A stretch of 63,339 nucleotides of DNA. Origin: Myxococcales bacterium. Its GTDB lineage: Bacteria; Myxococcota_A; Polyangia; Haliangiales; Haliangiaceae. The stretch is from assembly GCA_028287135.1 (NCBI GenBank), contig JAQBQE010000070.1, positions 1 to 63,339 on the forward strand. The letters are read 5' to 3'. Each line of letters opens with the position of its first letter. Position 1 is the first letter of the stretch. Positions 27,306 through 35,790 of the stretch are shown one piece after another. The position numbers and the translations under genes are program-made. Under the pieces are notes generated by a model, which was not told the DNA's origin, made no database searches, and saw only the letters and a list, made by a program, of their open reading frames with translations.

Positions 27306-27992
27306 CTAGATGCCCCCGTTGGCCGAGATCACCTTGCCCTGGATGTACGTGTTTTCGAGCGCCAGCCACGCGATCACCTTCGCGGCTTCATCGGGCTTGC
27401 CCACCCGGCGCAGCGCGCTGAACGTCTCGAAGTCCTTGCGGCGGCGGGCGGCGAGGCCCGCGGACAACCCACCGTCGAGCGGTCCGAGTGCGACGAGGTT
27501 GATCCGGATGTCATGTCGGCCGAGCTCGTGAGCGACCGCCATCACCAGCGCGCTCAGCGCACCCTGGCTTGCGGCGAAGTGCGCCGGCAACGGCAGCGAC
27601 TGTGTCCGATCGAGACCACCCACCAGCACCACGTCGCAGCGGCGTGCTCGCCGGGCGACCCACTGGCACGCGAGGAACGCCGACTGGACGTTGACCGCCA
27701 TCGTCTGCTGGAACGCGGCGACCTCGATCTCGGGCAGCACGAGCCCGGCGCTGACACCGGCGCAGTGGATCACGACATCGGCGGGCTCCTGGGCGTCGAG
27801 CATCGCGGTCGTCGCGACCGGATCCGCGAGGTCGACCTGGACCGCGGTGTGGCCGAGCTCGAGCGCGAGCATCCGCGCCCGGTCCTCGGAGCGATGGAAC
27901 GTGAACACCGCGGGCACCCCGCGCCGCGCGAGCTCCTGGAGCACCGCGCCACCGACGGTCCCGGTGCCACCGAACACGAATGCGCGCTTCAC
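27306..27992 (-). CDS. SDR-fold protein with all catalytic residues replaced
   Basis: This 228-residue short-chain dehydrogenase fold has an intact cofactor loop (GGTGTVGG, residues 8-15), CAGV in place of NAG (77-80) and the C-terminal GKVISANGG. The active-site triad is gone: Ser is replaced in VGGL (near 126), Tyr by Phe139 and Lys by Gln143 (HFAASQGAL where YxxxK is expected). It starts at a GTG inside the aminotransferase stop (GTGA overlap); another GTG lies four codons upstream. It may be a non-catalytic partner of an active reductase, like the inactive subunits of heteromeric FabG complexes. Confidence 0.8.
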   Translation of the reverse strand: MKRAFVFGGTGTVGGAVLQELARRGVPAVFTFHRSEDRARMLALELGHTAVQVDLADPVATTAMLDAQEPADVVIHCAGVSAGLVLPEIEVAAFQQTMAVNVQSAFLACQWVARRARRCDVVLVGGLDRTQSLPLPAHFAASQGALSALVMAVAHELGRHDIRINLVALGPLDGGLSAGLAARRRKDFETFSALRRVGKPDEAAKVIAWLALENTYIQGKVISANGGI

Positions 27993-29323
27993 GTCAGGTT
28001 GCACAGGTACTCCAGCTCCTCATCGACCGCCGTGATGAACGTGTCGAGCGTGGCTTCCTCGATCGTGAACCGCGGCAGGACGCGCAGGATGCGCCAGTCG
28101 TGCCCACACGCGAAGCAGTAGAAGCCGCGCTTGTACAACCGGTGACAGAGAAGCACGCCGATCGTGGGCTGGTCGACGAGCGCATCGATCCCGAAGTGCT
28201 CGAACGACAGCCACGGATGATCGGATGGCTTGAGCTCGATCCCGACGAGCAGCCCTGCCCCTTTGACCTGCGCGAACAGCTCGTGACGGGCGAGCGTGCT
28301 CGACAGCCGTGCCCGGAACGCGTCACCGACCCGGCCAACCCGTGCGATCAGCTCGTCGGTCAGGAGATCGAGGGCCGCGAGCGCCGCGATGCAGACCAGC
28401 GCGTTGCCGCCGAACGTCGTGTTGTGGGCCTCGGCGGACGCGTAGTGCTCGCCGTAGGCGCGCTCGAACAGCTCCTCGCTGGTCAGCATTGCGGAGATCG
28501 GGACCAGCCCGCCGCCGAGGTGCTTGCCGAGGATCACCACGTCAGGGCGCCGCGGCCAGCACTCGCTCGCGAGGAACCGTCCGGTCCGCCCGAGGCCAGT
28601 CTGGATCTCGTCGGCGACCAGCAGTGCGCCGTGCTTCGCGGTCAGCTCGCAGACGACCTCGAGGTACGCCTGCGACACCGTGCGCACCCCGCCCTCGAGC
28701 TGGATCGGTTCTAGCACCACGGCGGCCACATCGCCCTCGCGCAGGGCCGCGACCAGCGCGTCGATGTCACCGAACGGAATCGGCCCGGCCGCCGGCAGGT
28801 GCGGGCCGAACGGATCCTTGAACATGCCCGGCTTCATCAGCGCGCAGCTGCCCATCGTGCAGCCGTGATAGGCACCATCGAGCGAGATCACGCGTGCCTT
28901 CTTCGTCGCTGCCCGCGCCAGCTTGAGCGCTGCCTCGACCGCACCCGAACCGGAATTCGCGAAGAACACGTTCGAGTAGGTCGGGCGCGGCCCCTCGAGC
29001 GTCAGGTTCGCCCGCTCGCACAACCGCTGTGCGAGCAGCCCCGCATACGGATTGACCCGGCACGGAAACCAGTTCGGCGAGTCCGAGGCGAGGAAGTCGG
29101 TGACCGCCTTCGAGATCGCTGGGTGGCGATGACCAAACGTCTGGGTGCCGTGAAAGTCCTCGACGAGCCCGCGCGCCTCGACGAGCTTGCCCTCGTGCAC
29201 CGCGGTGATCCGGGTCGGCTCGCCGAGCAGCTCCGCGCGCAGCGTCACCAGCGGATTGACGTACCGGCGATAGCTCTCGTAGCCCTCGCGCAGCATCGCC
29301 GGGATGGTCATCGCGGCGGTCAC
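27989..29323 (-). CDS. class III PLP-dependent aminotransferase
   Basis: This 444-residue fold-type I aminotransferase of the omega-amino acid/acetylornithine group has FFANSGSGAVEAALKLAR (phosphate binding), DGAYHG, LVADEIQTG (Asp238, ring N) and VILGKHLGGG with the PLP lysine Lys267. Length is normal. The GTG start overlaps the preceding stop (GTGA). Among acyl-chain genes it could aminate an aldehyde or keto-acyl intermediate, giving an amino lipid. A Cys/His/Trp-containing stretch near the end (FACGHDWRILRVLPRF) is typical of class III enzymes that act on large substrates. Confidence 0.9.
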   Translation of the reverse strand: MTAAMTIPAMLREGYESYRRYVNPLVTLRAELLGEPTRITAVHEGKLVEARGLVEDFHGTQTFGHRHPAISKAVTDFLASDSPNWFPCRVNPYAGLLAQRLCERANLTLEGPRPTYSNVFFANSGSGAVEAALKLARAATKKARVISLDGAYHGCTMGSCALMKPGMFKDPFGPHLPAAGPIPFGDIDALVAALREGDVAAVVLEPIQLEGGVRTVSQAYLEVVCELTAKHGALLVADEIQTGLGRTGRFLASECWPRRPDVVILGKHLGGGLVPISAMLTSEELFERAYGEHYASAEAHNTTFGGNALVCIAALAALDLLTDELIARVGRVGDAFRARLSSTLARHELFAQVKGAGLLVGIELKPSDHPWLSFEHFGIDALVDQPTIGVLLCHRLYKRGFYCFACGHDWRILRVLPRFTIEEATLDTFITAVDEELEYLCNLT

Positions 29324-30060
29324 AGGCCGCCGTCCGCGACGATCTTCGCCGCCGCCATGAACGAGTTCTCGTCAGAGACCAGGAACGTCGCGAGCTCGGC
29401 GACCTCACGCGCAGTGCCGAGCCGACCGAGCGAGCACTGCGCGAGGTACTCCTGGACGCGATGCTTGGGCAGCATGCGCGCGAGCCCGCAGTCGAGCAGC
29501 CCGGGCGACAACAGATTCACCTTGATGTTGTAGCGGCCGACCTCGCGGGCGAGTGCCTCGGTCATCCCGCGCAGCGCCGACTTCGCAGCGGCATAGTGCA
29601 CGGGCGCCTCGATCACGCGCTCGGAGGCGAACGAGCCGATGTTGAGGATGTGGCCGCCGCGCGCGCGGATCATCGAGCGCAGGACGGCGCGCGACATCAG
29701 GTACGGCCCCTTCACGTTGACCGCCATCACGGCGTCGAAGTCGGCCTCCTCGAGGAGCGCGATCGGCAGGATCTGGGTGATACCCGCGTTGTTGACGAGC
29801 ACGTCGACACCACCCCACGCGGCGACGATCGCCGCGACGGTGTCCTTGACGTGCGCTGCATCCGCGACCGAGCCCTGGAACACGAGCGGCTCGCAACCGA
29901 GCGCGACCAGACTCGCGCGGGCAGCCTCCGCGTCGTCGGTGTCCGTGCGAAACGTGAACGCGACCTTGGCGCCCGCCGTGGCGAACGCCTCGCAGATCGC
30001 GCGTCCGAGCCCCCGTGACCCGCCGGTGACCAGGCACCGCTTCCCCGCGAGCCGGGTCAT
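29320..30060 (-). CDS. FabG-like SDR oxidoreductase paired with radical SAM 2
   Basis: This 246-residue classical SDR has TGGSRGLGRA (cofactor), NNAG (residues 90-93) and an intact Ser143/Tyr156/Lys160 in a GSFASERVIEAPVHYAAAK context. ATG start in an ATGA overlap with the radical SAM 2 stop. It is closer to the SDR at 40329 than to the FabG at 32628: both share APVHYA-AK and a GRY motif after the helix. The same radical SAM-then-SDR order occurs at 38628-41072, so each radical enzyme may have its own reductase. Likely a 3-oxoacyl-ACP reductase or a dedicated dehydrogenase. Confidence 0.87.
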   Translation of the reverse strand: MTRLAGKRCLVTGGSRGLGRAICEAFATAGAKVAFTFRTDTDDAEAARASLVALGCEPLVFQGSVADAAHVKDTVAAIVAAWGGVDVLVNNAGITQILPIALLEEADFDAVMAVNVKGPYLMSRAVLRSMIRARGGHILNIGSFASERVIEAPVHYAAAKSALRGMTEALAREVGRYNIKVNLLSPGLLDCGLARMLPKHRVQEYLAQCSLGRLGTAREVAELATFLVSDENSFMAAAKIVADGGL

Positions 30061-31532
30061 CGCAGCACCGGCAACGAGAACACCTTGTGGCCGCCGCTCT
30101 TCACGCCCCACTGCGCGGGCGCGACGTTGAACTTCGCCTCCTTCTCCCGGTACAGCACGTTGTAGTTGCAGACCGGGATCGTCGAGCCATCCGCGTAGCA
30201 GTTGCTGTCACAGCAATCGACCGCACGCTCGACATCGAACGTCTCCTCGTCCATGTGCGAGTGCACGTAGACCGCCTTGATCGCGCGCTCGCCGGCACGG
30301 ATCGCCTGCTCGTGCGTGAGCGGATGATCCGACGGGAACATCGTGTCGAGCATGTAGCGCAAGAGGCGCAGGGTTCGCGCGGACTCGGGGTCGTCCTCGA
30401 CCCACAGCCGATCGATCGCCTGCTTGAGCGACTCCTCGAGGCGCGGCGACGGCTCGAGATACAGCCGCTCGCTCAGTGCGTCGTGGAGCTCGCGTGCCGG
30501 CATGAACCGCGTGAACGGGATCGGCGGACCGCCGTCCGGATCGAGCAGCAGGTACGCGATCTGGTAGCACAGCGGGTGCGCGCACGGCGACGTCACGAAG
30601 TCGGTCGGCCGCAGCAGACCGGCCGTCGTCTTCTCGATCTCCTCGAGCACCTCGAACATCGAGATCCGGCCGGAGCGCTGGAACGTCGCCCCGCTCTGCC
30701 CGGTGAACGTCATGGTGTGGACCTCGACGTGTCGGACGTTCGAGCGCGCGAGCGCGAACTCGAGGATCTTGCCGACCTCATGCTCGTTGACGCCGCGGGT
30801 CATCACCGGGATCAGCGTCACGTCGACGCCGTGCTTCTCGCACAGCTCCATGCACTTGATCTTGGTCGCGAGCATGTTCGCGCCCTGCATCAGCTTGTCG
30901 GCGTGCGGATCGAACGTATCGAACGACAGCGCGATCCGCGCGCCGTACGCAGCGAGCTGCTCGACGAACGCCTCGTCCTTGGCCAGCCGGATCCCGTTCG
31001 AGCACACGGTGACGCGGTGGATGCCGGCCTGCTTCGCCATCGCGAGCATCTCGAATAGCCGGGGGTGCAGCGTCGGCTCGCCGCCGGTCAGGTTGATGAT
31101 GTCGAGCTCGCCGCCGTGATCGGTGCGGAGGTGCTCGAGGATCAGCGCGAAGTCCTCGAGCGGCATGTGATACGCGTCGTCGTTCTTGTTATGCACGTAG
31201 CAGATCGGGCAATCGAGGTTGCACGCGCTCGTGATCGTGACCACCGGGAGCCGGACCTTCTGGGTGTGGCTGGTGCACGGGCCGCAGTCGAACGGGCAGC
31301 CGTGCTCGATCTCCTTCTTGATCACGGCCGGCGCGGCGAACTGCTGCTTGGTCGCACGGGTCTGCTCGTACCAGGCGGCGTTCGTCGACAGCCGGACCTC
31401 CTGGGCGCCGTGGCCATCGCAGATCTTCTTCATCCAGACCTCGCCGCTCGCGAGCGCCACGACCGACGCAGGAACGGCCTCCTTGCACGTCCGGCACAGG
31501 CTGGTCGTCGTGTGGATCAGGCGTTCGGTCAC
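30057..31532 (-). CDS. radical SAM enzyme 2, tetraether synthase (Tes/MJ0619)-like
   Basis: This 491-residue paralogue of radical SAM 1 has the same cluster plan: C13/C16 with C38-X2-H41, CPFDCGPC (79, 83, 86), CNLDCPIC (104, 108, 111), GGEP at 150-153, and a C-terminal Cys set (SPCAHPLCY, DCCDSNC, VCNYN). EVHTMTFTGQSG and the HMDEETFD element before the last Cys set are shared nearly word for word with radical SAM 1. GTG start in a GTGA overlap with the ACP gene, so carrier protein and radical enzyme are translated together. This supports an ACP-bound or lipid acyl substrate. Exact chemistry unknown. Confidence 0.88.
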   Translation of the reverse strand: MTERLIHTTTSLCRTCKEAVPASVVALASGEVWMKKICDGHGAQEVRLSTNAAWYEQTRATKQQFAAPAVIKKEIEHGCPFDCGPCTSHTQKVRLPVVTITSACNLDCPICYVHNKNDDAYHMPLEDFALILEHLRTDHGGELDIINLTGGEPTLHPRLFEMLAMAKQAGIHRVTVCSNGIRLAKDEAFVEQLAAYGARIALSFDTFDPHADKLMQGANMLATKIKCMELCEKHGVDVTLIPVMTRGVNEHEVGKILEFALARSNVRHVEVHTMTFTGQSGATFQRSGRISMFEVLEEIEKTTAGLLRPTDFVTSPCAHPLCYQIAYLLLDPDGGPPIPFTRFMPARELHDALSERLYLEPSPRLEESLKQAIDRLWVEDDPESARTLRLLRYMLDTMFPSDHPLTHEQAIRAGERAIKAVYVHSHMDEETFDVERAVDCCDSNCYADGSTIPVCNYNVLYREKEAKFNVAPAQWGVKSGGHKVFSLPVLR

Positions 31533-31960
31533 ACCGACCGTCCGTCGCGCTTGCCGATCACCATGTTGGCGAACGTCTGCACGCTGAACAGGGTGAGGAT
31601 CGTCGAGGGTCGCAGGCCGGGCGCGATGCGCTCCGCGGCTTCGGGCATCAGCTCGCGGAGCCGTGTGAGACCCGCGTCGGAGATCACGCCTCCCGGCGCG
31701 AACTCCTCGGCCGTCATGTCCCCTCGCGACGCGCGCTCCATCTCGCCACGCGTGATCTCGATCTTGAAATCCCGCTCGATGCGAAACACGATATCGAGGA
31801 AGTCGAGCGACTCGGCCCCGAGGTCGGCCATCAGCACCGAGGTCAGCTTGACGTCGGCGAGCGGACGCCCGAGCGACTCCGCCACGATCTTGCGCACGGT
31901 CTCGCCGATCGCCTCGTTGGTCGGTCCGGCGACGGCATTCTCTGCTGCGGCTTCGCTCAT
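31529..31960 (-). CDS. acyl carrier protein with C-terminal extension
   Basis: This 143-residue protein has the phosphopantetheine site DLGAESLDFLDI, with Ser51 as attachment residue. The ACP fold covers about residues 15-95 and is acidic as usual. A further ~45 residues (RLRELMPEAAERI onward, with FSVQTFANMV) are unusual, since most type II ACPs end near 80. ATG start with a strong GGAGGAAG ribosome site inside the end of the nitroreductase gene (ATGA). It should be loaded by the PPTase at 41075. The extension resembles those of ACPs in aryl-polyene-like clusters and may dock a partner enzyme. Confidence 0.9.
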   Translation of the reverse strand: MSEAAAENAVAGPTNEAIGETVRKIVAESLGRPLADVKLTSVLMADLGAESLDFLDIVFRIERDFKIEITRGEMERASRGDMTAEEFAPGGVISDAGLTRLRELMPEAAERIAPGLRPSTILTLFSVQTFANMVIGKRDGRSV

Positions 31961-32631
31961 CGGTCTTCCTCCTCGATCCAGTGAACTACGCGATCCAGTG
32001 GCTTGCGTCCGCGGGGTGGCGCTTCGCCGGTCGGGTGACCGATCGCGATCGCGCCGATCATCCGCCATGGCTCGGCAATCTCGAGCAACGTCTGGATCTC
32101 GTGGCGCGCGACCATCGGCCCCGCCATCATGCACGCTCCGAGGCCCTCGGCGTGGGCCTGGAGCAGCAGCGCCATGATCGCTGCGCTCGTCGAGCACAGC
32201 TCGGCCTGCATCGCGCTGGCGGTCGAGAATCGCGACGGGTCGCCCCCGCCCGACTCGATCATGTTGGCGATCAGGTCGGGGTACTCGCGGTACTGCGGGA
32301 TCACGATCACCTGCGCGGATGCGAGCGGCTCGTGGAAGAAGTCGCCGTACGAGCCGAAGTCCTCGGCATGGCGGCTGCGCTTGATGATCTCCGTCATCTC
32401 GTGGACCTTGCGAGCGACGGCGGCCACCAGCTGCGCGCGCACGGCGGCGGCGCGCACGACCGTGAATCGCCACGGCTGCCGGTTCGTGTTCGACGGCGCC
32501 GAGGTCGCGCCCTCGAGGAGCCGCACCAGGACGTCCCTGGCCACGGGCTCGTCGGTGAACGTCCGCACGCTGCGCCGCGAGCGCAGCCACTCGAGCATGT
32601 CGGGCCCGGTCATGTCCGCCTGCTTGATCAT
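31957..32631 (-). CDS. nitroreductase-family FMN oxidoreductase
   Basis: This 224-residue protein opens with the family's RSRRSVRTF FMN-phosphate motif and SAPSNTNRQPWRFTVV. It ends with GAIAIGHPTGEAPPRGRKPLDRVVHW, the usual C-terminal FMN loop. Members reduce nitro groups, quinones, enones or dehydrogenate/saturate ring or chain bonds. In this operon an enoyl-type double-bond reduction or a desaturation on the carrier-bound chain is the reasonable guess, since no FabI-type enoyl reductase is present. ATG start in an ATGA overlap with the FabG gene. Confidence 0.88.
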   Translation of the reverse strand: MIKQADMTGPDMLEWLRSRRSVRTFTDEPVARDVLVRLLEGATSAPSNTNRQPWRFTVVRAAAVRAQLVAAVARKVHEMTEIIKRSRHAEDFGSYGDFFHEPLASAQVIVIPQYREYPDLIANMIESGGGDPSRFSTASAMQAELCSTSAAIMALLLQAHAEGLGACMMAGPMVARHEIQTLLEIAEPWRMIGAIAIGHPTGEAPPRGRKPLDRVVHWIEEEDR

Positions 32632-33368
32632 TCGAGCTTGAAGCCTCCGTCGACGTTCCACACCTGGCCGGTCACGTAGCTCGCATCGTCGGAGCACAGA
32701 AACCCGACGACCTTGGCGACCTCGTCGGGCCGCCCGAGCCGCTTGACCAGGATCCGCTTGATCAGCTCGTCGGGCGCGATCGCCTGGAGCTCGGCGGTCA
32801 TCGCGGTGTCGATGATGCCCGGGGCGACGGCATTGACCCGGATCGAGCGCGGCGCTAGCTCGACCGCGAGCGATCGGGTGAATGCCTCGACCGCGCCCTT
32901 CGACGCGGCGTAGTTGCTCTGGCCTCGCCCCGGCCGCTGGGCCGCGACCGACGACAGCGTGACGATCGCGCCGGCGCGCCGGCTGACCATCCGGCGCGAG
33001 GCCTCGCGACAGCACGCGACCACGCCCATCAGGTTCACGGCGAGGACGTCCGCGAAGTCGGCCTGGGTGCTCGCACCGAGCAGCGTGTCGCGCGTGATGC
33101 CGGCGTTGCAGACCAGCACCGCGAGCGGCCCGAGCGCATCGACCTCGGCGAACGCAGCGGCGACCGCAGCGGGATCCGAGGCGTCGGCGCGGACGGCGAT
33201 CGCGCGAGCCCCCGTGGCCTCCACCGCGGCGACCGCGTCGGCGGCGGCCGTTGCGTCGCTGCGGTAGTTGACCGCGACGGTGAACCCGCGCCGACCGAGC
33301 TCGACCCCGATCGCGCGTCCGATCCCGCGCGACCCGCCGGTGACGAGAGCGACCCTGGTGTCGGTCAT
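32628..33368 (-). CDS. fabG: 3-oxoacyl-ACP reductase
   Basis: This 246-residue NADPH-dependent ketoreductase of fatty-acid-type chain extension has TGGSRGIGRAIG, CNAG, and Ser140/Tyr153/Lys157 (SNYAASKGAVEAF). VNAVAPGIIDTAM and VTGQVWNVDGG are typical FabG signatures. It is the most FabG-like of the cluster's SDRs and lies directly after the four ketosynthase genes with ATGA overlaps on both sides, so it is the likely beta-ketoreductase of the elongation cycle. Confidence 0.92.
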   Translation of the reverse strand: MTDTRVALVTGGSRGIGRAIGVELGRRGFTVAVNYRSDATAAADAVAAVEATGARAIAVRADASDPAAVAAAFAEVDALGPLAVLVCNAGITRDTLLGASTQADFADVLAVNLMGVVACCREASRRMVSRRAGAIVTLSSVAAQRPGRGQSNYAASKGAVEAFTRSLAVELAPRSIRVNAVAPGIIDTAMTAELQAIAPDELIKRILVKRLGRPDEVAKVVGFLCSDDASYVTGQVWNVDGGFKLE

Positions 33369-34510
33369 GGCGCGACCTCGACCCGGATGGCGGCAGCGAG
33401 CCCCGGCGCGCTGGCATGCAGACCGAGTGCGATCCGCGCCGAGGTGGTGGTCGCTCCGACGACGGGGACGAGCGGTCCCGCCGCGGCGCGCTCGAGCCCG
33501 GCGATCGGCGGCAGCAGCTGCGCGCGCAGCGCCTCGGCAAGCACGATCGCCTGGACCACGGTCGTCGCCGCACCGAGCTGGCCCATCGCGGCCGAGGGAG
33601 CGACGAGCGCGGCCCCGGGGTCGACGAGCCCGGCGACCACCTGGCGCTCGTCGCCATCGAGATCGGGCCACGCCCGCGCGGCGCCGGCAACCACGGTGGC
33701 ATCGCGGGCAAGCCCGCCGGCGCAGTGCGCGAGTGTCGCCGTGGTGCGTGCGTCGTCATCCGCTCCATCACGCGCGTCGATCCAGGCGAGCGCAGCGGGC
33801 GCCTCGCGGACCAGGACGATCGCGGCGGCCGCCTCGCCCGGCACGTAGCCCGCGGAGTCCGTCGCGTACGGCGCGATCAACCCGGCGAGCGGAGCCACGG
33901 TCGCGGACCGCCGAGCGCCGAGCTCGACGAGGGTCTCGGGCTCGAGCAGCGAGTCGTACGCGACGACGAGCGCGGCATCGATCGCGCCGTCCCATAGCGC
34001 CCGGCTCGCGGCGACGATCGCCTGAGCACCGCCATTGCCGCCCCCGAACACCGCGCCCTCGCCTCGCAAGCCGAGCGACGCCGACGCGAGCGCGTGGACG
34101 TTGTTCGACAGGTGGCGGAGCATCCAGTACGGGTGGACATCGCGCAGGCCGCGCTCCCACATGCGCTGGCCGTCGTCGCGCTGGTGGGCGAACGCTGCCA
34201 TCATGTCCTCCCAGTGCGCGCGCAGCCCGCCGACGCCGCAGAACACGCCGACCCGCGGCCCGCCCGCGATCCCCGACGCGGCGAGCGCTTCCGCGGCGAC
34301 CTCGAGGCCGAACAGCCCCATGCGCCCGAGGAACCGGGCCTGGCGTGAGTGCGCTGGTTGATCGCGGATCGGTGCGATCGTGGTGCACGCGTAGCCGACG
34401 CGGGGATCGACGCTCGCAGCTCGCTCGCCGGCGTTGAGCCTCGCCATCGCAGCGTCGATCGTGTGGCCGAGCGGTGTGCGCCACGCGCGTGCGATCATCG
34501 CCGTCTTCAC
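33365..34510 (-). CDS. ketosynthase-like protein D, active-site residues lost
   Basis: This 381-residue thiolase-fold protein is related to FabF/KS but lacks the chemistry. The nucleophile position lies in GAVFGGGNGGAQAI, with Gly158 where Cys is expected. The second catalytic His motif reads GQLGAAT (Gln311 for His), and no AHGT box is present. The fold is kept, for example DSAGYVPGEAAAAIVLV. Such KS homologues act as chain-length factors or structural partners of an active KS. GTG start in a GTGA overlap with ketosynthase C, its probable partner. Confidence 0.82.
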   Translation of the reverse strand: MKTAMIARAWRTPLGHTIDAAMARLNAGERAASVDPRVGYACTTIAPIRDQPAHSRQARFLGRMGLFGLEVAAEALAASGIAGGPRVGVFCGVGGLRAHWEDMMAAFAHQRDDGQRMWERGLRDVHPYWMLRHLSNNVHALASASLGLRGEGAVFGGGNGGAQAIVAASRALWDGAIDAALVVAYDSLLEPETLVELGARRSATVAPLAGLIAPYATDSAGYVPGEAAAAIVLVREAPAALAWIDARDGADDDARTTATLAHCAGGLARDATVVAGAARAWPDLDGDERQVVAGLVDPGAALVAPSAAMGQLGAATTVVQAIVLAEALRAQLLPPIAGLERAAAGPLVPVVGATTTSARIALGLHASAPGLAAAIRVEVAP

Positions 34511-35790
34511 GCGGGCCTCCCGATCACGAGGCTCGCGTTCTGACCGCCGAAGCCGAACGAGTTCGAGAGCACGGCGCCGACCGCCATCGTGCGCGGCATC
34601 GGTCCGATCACATCGACGTCGCACTCGGGATCGAGCTCGCCGTGGTTCGCGGTGCCGGGCACGAGATCGCGTTCGAACGCGAGCAGGCTCGCGGCGAGCT
34701 CGATCGCACCCGCCGCTGCCATCAGGTGCCCCACCGCGCCCTTGATCGAGCTGACCGCGACACGGCTCCCATGCGCACCGAGCGCCCCGCGGATCGCCTT
34801 GCACTCCGCCGGATCGTTGAGCGGCGTGCCGGTGCCGTGCGCGTTGACGTAGCCGATCGCCTCCGCAGCCAGTCCGCTGCGTGCGATCGCACGCTCCATC
34901 GCGGTCTGCGCGGATCGTCCGTCGGGGCGCGGCGCGGTGGCGCGATGACCATCCTGCGTGCTCCCCCAGCCGAGGAGGGTGGCGAGCGGCCGGGCTCCGC
35001 GCGCGCGTGCGCGGGCAAGATCCTCGACGACGAACATCGCTGCGCCCTCGCCGATCACGAGCCCGTCGCGACGCCGATCGAACGGCCGACACGCATCGAG
35101 CGCGTCGCGCGGTGACGGCGCACCCAGCCGGCACATCCCGCCGAGCCCGAGCGGATTGACCATCGAATCGGCAGCGCCGCACACGACGATGTCGGCCGCG
35201 CCGCGCTCGATCAGCGATGCCGCGTGAGCCACGGCCAGCGCACCGGCCGCGCACGCCGATGCATTCACGGTGGTCGGCCCCCGCAGGTCGAGCCACGCGT
35301 GGATGCTCCGCGCACACAGATCGACCGGCGAACGGAACCGAACACCGGGCGCTTCGGTCGCGCGCTCCCACGCGATCGCGCGGTCACCACGGGCGTCATG
35401 CCCGAAGATCGGCACGAGGTCCTCGAGGAACGCCTGCTCGAGCCCGAGCGCGATCGACAGCGACGCACCGCGATCGGAGGCCCCACAGCCGGCGCTGCGC
35501 CATGCCTCCGCGGCAGCGAGCAGGCCAAAGCCGATCTTGCGATCGCGCAGTGCCCCCGCGGCGCCGAGCTCGTAAGCGAGGGTCGGATCACCGCCGAGGG
35601 CGTCGGCGAGCCACGCCGCATCGGCGGTGGGGACCGGAACCTCGCCGGCGACCTGGGTCGGGAACGTCGACGCATCGAACGAGCGGATCCGCGAGATCCC
35701 GCTGGCTCCGGCGACGAGGCCCGCGAACAGCGCGTCGGTACCGATGCCGAACGCCGAGACCACGCCGACGCCGGTGATCGCGGCGGTCAT
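34507..35790 (-). CDS. 3-oxoacyl-ACP synthase C (FabF-like), complete active site
   Basis: This 427-residue KAS II-type condensing enzyme has all catalytic residues: Cys180 in NASACAAGALA, His318 in NAHGTGTPLND, Lys350 and His355 in SSIKGAVGHLMAAAG, and the oxyanion loop NSFGFGGQNASLV at the C-terminus. It catalyses decarboxylative condensation of malonyl-ACP with an acyl-ACP or acyl-KS. ATG start overlapping the ketosynthase B stop. With the catalytically empty D protein directly downstream it could form a KS/chain-length-factor heterodimer as in type II polyketide or aryl polyene systems. Confidence 0.92.
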   Translation of the reverse strand: MTAAITGVGVVSAFGIGTDALFAGLVAGASGISRIRSFDASTFPTQVAGEVPVPTADAAWLADALGGDPTLAYELGAAGALRDRKIGFGLLAAAEAWRSAGCGASDRGASLSIALGLEQAFLEDLVPIFGHDARGDRAIAWERATEAPGVRFRSPVDLCARSIHAWLDLRGPTTVNASACAAGALAVAHAASLIERGAADIVVCGAADSMVNPLGLGGMCRLGAPSPRDALDACRPFDRRRDGLVIGEGAAMFVVEDLARARARGARPLATLLGWGSTQDGHRATAPRPDGRSAQTAMERAIARSGLAAEAIGYVNAHGTGTPLNDPAECKAIRGALGAHGSRVAVSSIKGAVGHLMAAAGAIELAASLLAFERDLVPGTANHGELDPECDVDVIGPMPRTMAVGAVLSNSFGFGGQNASLVIGRPA

